Of a stretch of 64,000 nt of DNA, positions 55,845 to 64,000 are shown one piece after another; the stretch's first letter is position 1, and each line of letters starts with the position of its first letter. The notes beneath the pieces were generated by a model. That model had not been told where the DNA came from, made no database searches, and worked only from the letters and a program-made list of their open reading frames with translations. The stretch comes from Isoetes taiwanensis (Eukaryota > Streptophyta > Lycopodiopsida > Isoetales > Isoetaceae), in the NCBI GenBank assembly GCA_021234155.1, contig JAJEKV010000040.1, positions 4,367,229 to 4,431,228 on the forward strand, written 5' to 3'. A program made the translations under genes and the position numbers.

Positions 55845-58760
55845 AAATGAATGTACTCTTTCTGCAGCAACTTGGTGCAGCCTTATCATCATCAATTATG
55901 CTATTCAGCATATAGACTACTCTTGTACTCCAAAACTCGGTCCAGAAGATGATCATGAACATCCATTGGAAGTTCATATGTGTTATCATTTGCATGTAAC
56001 ATATCAAAACAACATGACATGACCAAGTGGCTATATGCATGGCATTCTGGTGCATCCTCAAGCAATTCATATTGATTTCCTCCCATGAACTTGTAATACT
56101 TGCCCCGACGTAACCACTTCTCTTCTTGCAAATTTAGCACCCCATGCATCTTTAAATGCCTTTTCCACAATGTGCTTAGGTTTAGTGCATCGGATAATAT
56201 AAAAGTCCACTTTTTCTTTGTTGTTGGCCTCAGATGGTACTGCAAAATTATCCCCAACATCAACTACATCAGATACCCATTCATGATCCCCTTCATAGAT
56301 AGGACCCTGCAGAGTTTCCAGCACCTCTTCAACACAGGACTTAGTTCAGAATAAACCCAAGATCCTATTCTGCTTTTGTTTATGCACTTCCCATACTTTC
56401 ACCTTGGCCGTGTGACAAAAGCAATGAAATCCATATGAGCTACGAGTAGGGTCATTGGCATGAAGCGAACGATACAATGGAACTTTCTTGATCTGTTAAT
56501 GTCTTACAATCATGGCTATCACTCCTATCAACATCATTGATAGTTATCTCCAAAAAAAACCTGTAAAAAATAATGTTCAATATTGTTTTAAACACAACTA
56601 ATTTCCATACTAGCACCATACCTATATTTTTCCTCTCCTTCTATCTCACAATCTGATTTAAAATGTGAAATGCAAAACACAACTACATCATGTGCATTCC
56701 TTAGTGGTAATTGAATTCCTCTTCAACATCTCATGTGTGAGTGCTCTTTTTATTACAGCTCAAAGACCATCATGTTCACTGCATTTGTTCATTACAAAAA
56801 TCTAAAGAACAAAAAAGCAAAGATAAAACAATAGAGTAAAGTTGAAGTATTTACCTTTGCCATGATATGATGCAAAAGAAGTTCGGTTTATTGGTATTCT
56901 TTTTTGAAAGAATCGCCAAGGAAGTAGAACATCCTTGCACCTTTAAATTGATGGGAACAACCATCGGACCACATGACATGATTCTTGTAGTTGACACCTC
57001 TATCAACAAGAAAAATAGCATGTTTACGCAAGCAATGTTGAACAAATGAGAACATCATGTTTCTCTGTCATCACTTATATAGAAATGTGTTTCCTTAACG
57101 ATCTTTCTTTGTTGCTGCTGTAGAATTGGTAGCATGCCTATAAGTGATATGCACCAAAATGGTGCATTGGTCATTCCTCCAATGCGAGGCTTTGTATTTC
57201 TTGTTGAATTTTGAAGGTATAGTTCTCTGCAAAGTCAATGATTTGAAACTATAGTGTCCTTTGGAAAGGTTGCCAAGCACTCCACTGAACTGTTTTGCTT
57301 GCCATCTTGCTTCATAATTATGAGGAATAAAAGCATTAAGAAAGGTGTCACCAAATTTGAATAACTCGCGAATGCTTGGTGTTTTCTTGTACACAAGCTT
57401 GTTGGCGGGTTTGGGAGCTTCTTTGTAAATGACAATAAACACATGTCATTACCACCTTCTTGGAATAAGCAATTCATTAGCGATTATAGTACCTTCTTAG
57501 TAGCTATTGAAACTTCTTTTCGACCTGCTGCTCAACAACGGTTTGCTTACCAATTCTCTTTGCGGTCTTCAAAGGAATCCGCTATTGTTTGCACTTTTCT
57601 TCTTCACATTTTTCACCTTCTCGAAAGAGCCTTAATGGGTTCTTCAACTATGTTACGCCCCATAATAACTATTTCTATAAGAATGGCAATTGTTCTTAGT
57701 TGATTATAAGTGTGCAAAATGTTACCTTGTCGTCATAAACACGTCATATAAGAAAACGGTTTCAATTCATGTACATTTCACAAGAGCGTGTCAAGAACAT
57801 GTGCATCACCTTAACAAATGTCTTCCACTCTACTTGATGGTCCAACTTGTAATCTCTTTCTTGTGGACAAGTTGGGATCTTTTTGTTCCACATGTTTTGC
57901 ATTTCAAGAGTGACGGTTATGTTGATGCCACTCTTCCGAATCATCCTTAGAACATACCATAGCTCTCCAAAGCTCAGAGGTTGAAGTGTATGTAAATATA
58001 CACGCATTGCAAGTCGGTCTGGACCACATAAATCACAATTGCATGTGCAATTGGTACCATGAATGTTACGATCTAGTCTTACTTTGTTTATGGCGGTCTC
58101 ACAAAGTCAATTCTCAAATGATAGATACTGTGACAAGTTTCTCTATCTTTTACCTTCCTCACATATGGAGGTTTGAGCATGGAATGCTGAAAATGATATT
58201 TGAAATTGCGGATATTGTTTTACAAAGCGTTGGTAAAAACTACCCAGAAACTTGATCAAAGACATGTCGTGATATTAAAACTTTTTCATCATTGTAACAA
58301 TTTTCTTAAGAATTACGGGTCTCCTCAAGAAAGTGAAGTGCATGCAAGATCTTCTTTCCGATGAGGCTTTAATCTTGATGACATGCTTTTTACATGGAGA
58401 AACCCTTGTGTTGTACCTCCAAAAGTCAACAACTAGTTTTCTCTCATTGTAAGATAGTTTGTCACATCTAATCTTATTCTTGAACATAGACCATGGTCCA
58501 TCACCATGTTCAAACACATACTCTCCTTCTTACGGTAGGTTGTAACAATCTTTACGTTCAAGCATAGAGTTCTAGAGAATGCTGATTTGTTGATGTCACT
58601 ATTGACAAAGATAAACCATGGCAAAGACATTTCTTGCCCTCCTAATATCTGTTTTCTTCTCATTCTTATGAGTCGCAAAAAGATTTTTTTAAATTTTCTA
58701 CAATACTCTTCAATACAAACTCTTCCTTCTTTGCTTGGAGCAAGCAAGTTCAGAAGCCAC
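55845..58760 (-). pseudogene. Transposase-derived gene with WSDGC and HGKG motifs, decayed
   Basis: Minus strand, several exons and frames, high to low coordinate. 58430-58275: VVDFWRYNTRVSPCKKHVIK. 58060-57760: NCTCNCDLCGPDRLAMRVYL and CPQERDYKLDHQVEWKTFVK. 57440-57100: ARWQAKQFSGVL. 57060-56870: HAIFLVDRGVNYKNHVMWSD, DGCSHQFKGARMFYFLG, then FASYHGK before a GTAAATAC donor. 56800-56690: EHDGL and AVIKRALTHEMLKRNSI. 56460-55845: SSYGFHCFCHTAKVKVWEVH, VDFYIIRCTKPKHIVEKAFK, GNQYELLEDAPECHAYSHLV. From memory, WSDGC-QFK plus HGKG-HDG marks a transposase-like family common in animals and non-seed plants. Frameshifts and stops make it inactive. Confidence 0.6.
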
Positions 58761-58799
58761 TTTCTTTGCCAGATTGAAGTATCTCCTTTCTATCTTTAA

Positions 58800-59850
58800 A
58801 ATTTGCACTTTGAAGAACCTTTTTTACCTTGAGTGCAACTCTTTTTGATAACCTTCTCTTTTTCCATGTGCTGAGATCTCCTTGTAGTAAGGCTTCTTCA
58901 TCTGCTGCAAGCTCTCTTTCCCTTTTAAGACTCCTCTCCTTTCTCCTTAACTTCGCTCTATACCTTCTAAAAGCATCACCATCGCAAAATATTTTTGAAG
59001 TTCAATATTAGAGAAATCTTTTCGGGTTCGAGTAAATTGCTAAACTTACTTACCTTCAAAACAAGGTTCTTCATGACATTGGGTTTCTTGAGTGCTTTGT
59101 TGGCGCCAACCTTCATAATCTTCAAAGTCTTGGGGAAAAGAATCTAAAAATGGATAAGAAATAAAATTACTTAAATTAAGTAAAAAGATTGAAAGAAAAG
59201 AAAAAGACTTGGAAATTACCTTGGAAACAAGGCTGCAAAACTTCGTGACATTCATTGCCTTCAGGTAATTGCGCATTTGATTCAATTTGTTCATAAGGTT
59301 AGGAAAAGATTCTAAACATGAAAGCGGTTCATCAAAACAACCAACACCAACAAATTAGAGAGGTTCCCAACAACTATGAAGTAAATTAGTACCTGGATGT
59401 ATGGGATCTGTTGTAGCAGTGTGGATCTCTTGTTCTGCATCTTGATTCACAAATAAGTTGCTTATCATTCAAATTGTGTCTATTTTGCTTGTCAGCACCA
59501 AATAATATGTAATGAATTATGAGTATCGGAGTTACCATCTCGCAATTCTTGCACAAATTCGCTTGTATTTATCCCGAAATGGAATCTTCAATTGCGATTC
59601 TTTGAGAAATTGCATCAGCAATTCGAGAACAAATGGCGAGAGAAGTTTTCACCACGTTCTGAAAAAAATTGAAGGCTAGATAGCGGTTTGTCCACATCAA
59701 AATTAACATGTGTCTTGCACACGGATGCACAAAAATGCCTCTCTCCGGTCGCCCATAGCGGGCCCGGAGAAAATTAGCAACAAAGAAACTCATGAAATTA
59801 TTGCTGTGGACAGTACCAAAACCGTCAAATCTAATTTTAAAATTCATTTT
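58800..59850 (-). pseudogene. Probable 5' exons of the same transposase-derived gene
   Basis: 58986-58800 reads a coiled-coil-like stretch (KLRRKERSLKRERELAADEE, LSTWKKREGYQKELHSR). An exon ending at about 59055 has a GTAAGTAAG donor. 59294-59046 and an ATG-initiated frame 59847-59569 (MNFKIRFDGFGTVHSNNFMS) lie further upstream in the same orientation. Exon joining is uncertain. Assignment to the WSDGC gene rests on orientation and proximity only. Confidence 0.3.
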
Positions 59851-59859
59851 GCATCAGCG

Positions 59860-60940
59860 GTCACAACCTCGGATCAGAAGACGGATTAAGCGGCACCCGG
59901 ATTCTTTGAAGTGGCAAATTAGGTGCCGGATCGACCAACGTAATTTGGCTTCAAGAGAAAATGACGCGTGAAGGCCTTTGACGTGCGGCGAAAATGTAAT
60001 GTGACGGGTCCAGCACTCAACCAGCACATGCGTCGCCCACACTAGAGATTGAGTATGTAAATAAAAAACACACCCATATGGGCTAAAAGCATTCTAGAGA
60101 ATAGCACAAACTGGGAACTCAGTTTGCGGCGATTAAGAACTAGTATAGAAAACTCAGTTTGCGGGGATTAAGAAGAGTGTAGAAGCTTGTAACAGCACTC
60201 GCAAAAAGCTAACACTGGATAAGTGGATCGCCTCAGTAAAGATTCGAACAACTCTCTAGATAAAAACCATACTGTATGGTAAGGATTGCAAAATCTCATC
60301 AGTTCATGTCATAAAACTACAAAATTCTATAAAATTGAATCGAAGAAAATTAAATTGGGCAGCCATTACGTCCCTGCGGATAATGAAAGGGCATGTGGAA
60401 GTCATGGCAGCTGAAAGAACTCATCAGTATTAGTAAGATGCAACCCGTACATTAACCACTGAAACCATTGGACATAAAAGGAAAGGGAAGGGAATGATGT
60501 AGCAAGCAAAAGTCGGTGGATTAAGGAGTAGTGGGATCAGGACGATTTGAAATAGGAGAAGAATCGAACAGGCGAATTAGCACACAGATCCGAGGTCAAG
60601 ATTGAGACGGATTGGCTTCATCCAGGGATTGAAGCAGTGAATCGAAGTCTGCAGGTGAATAACTAGAGAAGAGACTTGGAGCGGCGTTTTTGGTTTGCTT
60701 GGAGCAGAATTAACCCAAATCAATTTGCTGAAGCAGAAACGCATTAATTTATCTGTTGGGTGCTTGGGATTTGGGATATGCATCTAGAAACTTAGAATCA
60801 GGGCAACAAAAGCGGAAGACAAGAAAAGAAATTAATTTGAAGAGATCAGATAATGGAGTATCTGTTAAACTTGGATGAAACAAGAGTACAAAGAAAAGAA
60901 AAAATGAAATCCACAAGGGAGAAAAAGTTACGAACCTGTA
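59860..60940. other. Intergenic, nothing recognised
   Basis: No supported gene. A short direct repeat, ACTCAGTTTGCGGCGATTAAGAA, recurs at 60117 and 60151 with one change. Confidence 0.4.
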
Positions 60941-60950
60941 ATTCCAAAGA

Positions 60951-62030
60951 CTATAAGTAAGTTAAGCCCTTGTAGAAAGGTGAGCAACTCTCCCATCCTG
61001 GATTGCTCCAAGCACTGTAAAAACTAGCTGCAACAGCTCCGAGACAGAAAGAGTAGCATCTGCCTGATACACATCTGGCCAAGAACTCCCTGTATATCCC
61101 TGGATCATAAGCGCGTGCAGAATGGTAAGCAAAGGCTTCACCAGCACCCCATCCTGAATCCGCAAGTACTGTATACATTTCCGGCTGCAACAGTTGCATC
61201 CAAATGGTCTTCACAGAAGAAGAAAAAGGGGCTCTTGGCATGAAACTCTCAGCAAAAGAATATGGGAACCTTTATCCATCTGAGCAACAATTTCTGGTGT
61301 AGACATATTGTTCAACCAAGAACCATTATATGAAGACCTCTGGCTTATATTGCAGATCTGAACCTTAAGCTCTGGGGCTCTATTAACTTTATGCCAAATC
61401 CGCCTCGTCTGGTCATAGTCCGGCCCTTTTTGGGAACCCAACTGCTTACTTCCATGGCCAGCCTTCAACTTCAAATCCGCTCTAAATACAGACCGCACCA
61501 TACAGACCCATATAGCTTCAATGGCCTACGGATCACAAGGATACTAGAAACATCTAACCTTGGAAGAGTGAAACCAGTGTTTACCTGAGCCATTTTTAGA
61601 AACGGCAGCCGGACCAGAGGAGGAATGCCGTTCAAGAAATCTTTCAGCCGGACCAGAGGAGGAATGCCGTTCAAGAAATCTTTCAGCCGGACCAGAGGAG
61701 GAATGCCGTTCAAGAAATCTTGCTGCCAAATAGCTACATGGAGATAGAGGACCCAGCCAAAAATGATCAAACCTTTGCCGTTTGCCTAAACCCTTATCGT
61801 TGCCGAAACCTTTGCCGTTTGCCTTCACAGATGAGAATGTTAGAGCCAGGCAAGATTTGTCAAAAGCATCATAGCACTGCCAACAGCACATCGGCAGAAG
61901 GGTGCATCCCAAAAACGATCCAGGAAAAGAAACGGCAAGGCAAAACATGGCCCAACATGTCCAAAAGTACAACACAGGCATCGGAGTACCAAGATCTAGG
62001 GTTTCAAAGGATCAAACAAGCCTAGAAACG
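60951..62030 (-). other. Candidate decayed gene on the minus strand, unidentified
   Basis: A frame opens at ATG 61981 (MPVLYFWTCWAMFCLAVSFP, hydrophobic start) after an AAACCCTAG leader-like sequence and runs 145 residues. It contains RFLERHSSSGPAE three times from a 39-bp tandem repeat. Downstream open pieces at 61501-61211 (MSTPEIVAQMDKGSHILLL) and 61240-60960 (LVKPLLTILHALMIQGYTGS) look coding, but I cannot join them and recognise no family. Confidence 0.25.
61605..61722. repeat. 39-bp tandem repeat, three copies
   Basis: GCCGGACCAGAGGAGGAATG followed by CCGTTCAAGAAATCTTTCA, three perfect or near-perfect copies in tandem starting at 61608, 61647 and 61686. The unit length is a multiple of three. 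Confidence 0.95.
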
Positions 62031-62246
62031 GATTTCGCCATTAAACCAAAAATCAAAGCAAAAAATCCAATCTCAGCAAGAATGAATCAATCCCATCCAA
62101 ACTAAACAATTCAACAAACCATAGAACAACCAGAACTGCAAGCAACAAGAAAAGCAAAGCTGCCGTGAGGCATCCGCCCGAATATTAACCTTGCCCTGAA
62201 ATAATTCTAGGAGTAATAGATGAAAGTAGATAAGGAGAACTCTAAG

Positions 62247-62316
62247 AAGCTAGAAGGAACAGAATAGAGTAGAGAAACTACTGATATATCTTGTGTCTAG
62301 GACCTTGCCATAGAAG
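62247..62316. repeat. Chimeric copy of two segments from the 48.6-48.8 kb element
   Basis: 62252-62281 matches 48639-48670 in the same orientation (GCTAGAAGGAACAGAATAGA...). The adjoining 62281-62314 matches the reverse complement of 48804-48838 (GATATATCTTGTGTCTAGGA...). The two are fused here but separated and inverted at 48.6-48.8 kb. Confidence 0.85.
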
Positions 62317-62812
62317 GGTTCCTGCCTCTGCTCAGACCTGTCCCAAACTCCATTAGCACAATCAGGTCACCAATGAAGACATGGGACTTGGTCAACAGGG
62401 AGGGTGAGACACAGACACACACTGAGACTGGCCCTAGGAATTTAATGAGGTTGGACACACAAGGTTGGGTCAATTATGCAGCCACCAATTTTGGCCCCCA
62501 ATATGACCACGATAAGGACATAGACAAGGCTAGGATCATTTGAGAAATGATCGAAATAGGTGTGGACAAGGACATAATCTCCCGGGCCAGGGGAATGAAT
62601 GTGGAGTTTGCAAAGACTTGGAGGACAAATATGTCTGAAGGCACGGGGCCAACCACGGGGCCAACACCAAGATTCGAGGAGGGCAACACATTCGCTAACC
62701 AGGTTTGTTTAGTCTACAATAGGCTTTTATGGGAATTGTCATTTCTGATACAATACTAACATTTGCATATGGCAGGTATCTGAAGACAGTGACGAGACCA
62801 TAGATAACTAAG
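62317..62812 (+). pseudogene. Two-exon coding relic, unidentified
   Basis: Plus strand: SPMKTWDLVNREGETQTHTE, TGPRNLMRLDTQGWVNYAAT, one TGA, then IEIGVDKDIISRARGMNVEF and TPRFEEGNTFANQ. A donor (GTTTGTTTAG) and acceptor (ATGGCAG) at 62702-62776 allow joining to VSEDSDETIDN and a stop. The frame is nearly uninterrupted for 160 residues, so it was once coding. Family unknown. Confidence 0.4.
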
Positions 62813-63169
62813 GCAGCTTGCATTCAACCCTAAACCCTTGCATTGTTTATTACGTTTGAGATATTGGTTTAACTCAGGAGATTCTTGGATGTATCATATA
62901 CAACAGACATTGGTAATCAATTAATTAGAACCCGATCAACCTCTTAAGTTCTGTGCCATTCAAATCATGCTCACTAAACATACACAAACATTATTATGTC
63001 TCTATGCATCCTGAAGCACATTGGCATAGAACAAGAAAAGCAAGTATTAAGACAAAATTAAAGTTATACACATGAACTATATCCAAACTCAAATCCAAAA
63101 AAAGCCCGAGGATCTGTTTCTTAACTCATTTCCAGAAAAAAAAAAAAAAAAGCCCGAGGGTCACTCTGA

Positions 63170-63737
63170 GGAGGATGGCACTTGGGTCTATCACAAAAAA
63201 TCTTGGCGGGCAGGCAGGCCACATTCTAGATCAAGATAAAAGAGGGGGAAGGGGCACAGAGGCCACAGTCACAACAAAAAAAGAAAAGAAGAGAAAGATG
63301 ATCGTCCAGCAATGGTCATGCAAATATGGAGGGAAGCATTCAAGGTTGCACAGGCTTTGGAAGAGGACGTTATCTTCTTAAATAGCCACAATCTGGCAGT
63401 GAATTAATTCGGTATCAAAAGGGGCCCTTTCAACCTGGGAGACTATCTCTAGAAACACCTCAACGTTGAGGGAGGAACCTACGGCATGGGTCACCTTCGC
63501 CGGTGTAACAAGATAGTTGTGAATGGAAAAGAAGTTCGGAGTTGTGGACGTTGTGGAGCTGCTGGGGTTGATATGATTGCTGGAAGGTCTGCGAGGTTGT
63601 TTCCCAAGCGACGGAGCTCCCTTCCTTCTAGACCTGGCAGTGTCCTAGGTCGGCCCACTTCCAGAGAAGCTTGTCCTGCGTGCTTGATCCATAATCACCG
63701 TTGTACCTACTATTTTAATGCAAGAAAACACAGTTAG
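63170..63737 (+). pseudogene. Coding relic with CGRCG motif, unidentified
   Basis: One frame, broken by a few stops, reads MVMQIWREAFKVAQALEEDV, FGIKRGPFNLGDYL and NVEGGTYGMGHLRRCNKIVV, then SCGRCGAAG. It ends in a basic, Pro/Ser-rich stretch with CPACLIHNHRC. The conserved-looking composition suggests former protein coding. I cannot place it in a family. Confidence 0.3.
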
Positions 63738-63739
63738 CC

Positions 63740-64000
63740 TAGCCTAGAGTCATCCAAATTATGTTGAAGAAGACAAGAGAAGCTAGCACTTACCTGTGGC
63801 ACTTTGAGCCGATTAAGAATACTTCGGTTTTGTCACGGAGACAATAAACTACCAATTTAAAGGAAGAAGGAAATGATGGGTCTGGCACGGTCTGGACATC
63901 CCAGATTTCCAAAAACCCTCGCCTTAAAGACCAAATTCATCCACTGCATTTGGAGCAGAGACGATCCGAGCCGTTTAGGGGCGAATCGATTGAAGAATTA
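63740..64000. other. Right edge, nothing recognised
   Basis: No supported feature. The window ends before any further gene is apparent. Confidence 0.3.

Overview
This is nuclear DNA of a land plant. It carries multi-exon genes with GT-AG introns, two leucine-rich-repeat receptor kinase genes of the plant LRR-VIII class, PPR-type remnants, and many nested transposable elements: Copia, LINE, hAT, pogo, tRNA-derived SINEs and decayed DDE-type transposases. Two of the decayed transposases belong to families I associate from memory mainly with non-seed plants and animals. That makes a fern-like or other non-flowering genome plausible, but this is only inference.

Layout. 1-1497 (minus): 5' part of an LRR-VIII receptor kinase gene with nine exons, cut by the window edge. 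1500-9100: intergenic DNA with LINE 3' fragments, a tRNA-derived SINE and a few orphan exon-like pieces. 9130-18852 (plus): a complete 24-exon LRR-malectin-kinase gene. Its exons join in frame to a 965-residue protein, and its long intron 9 holds a SINE, a LINE fragment and tandem duplications. 19300-20720: LTR-like intergenic DNA.

20.6-32.3 kb is the most unusual block. It holds a decayed minus-strand transposase with the GHTHEDVDALF signature (DUF7869-like), a small intact gene for an acidic nuclear-type protein, and a broken four-exon gene ending in an FCP1/NIF-type phosphatase domain. Palindromic CGCCAGGCG-type motifs cluster in an inverted repeat between genes and inside two introns. A 30-bp identical inverted repeat brackets the block.

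32.4-33.3 kb: a non-autonomous hAT element with a perfect 8-bp target duplication. 35583-44386: a Copia element with both LTRs, primer-binding site, polypurine tract and 5-bp target duplication; a 3.2-kb LINE is inserted between its reverse transcriptase and RNase H. 46.0-47.6 kb: a pogo-like transposase lacking its first catalytic Asp. 47609-48810: an element with 89-bp terminal inverted repeats. 48.8-52.2 kb: a purine-skewed tract without recognisable genes. 53.9-55.1 kb: a PPR pseudogene with an internal duplication. 55641-55760: a near-perfect palindrome built on a tRNA-like SINE head. 55.8-59.8 kb (minus): a multi-exon transposase-derived pseudogene with WSDGC and HGKG motifs. 60.9-63.8 kb: decayed coding fragments of unknown identity.

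Only the two receptor kinases, and perhaps the small acidic gene, look functional. They would act at the cell surface (ligand binding by LRR and malectin domains, intracellular Ser/Thr kinase) and probably in the nucleus. Almost everything else is mobile DNA in various stages of decay.
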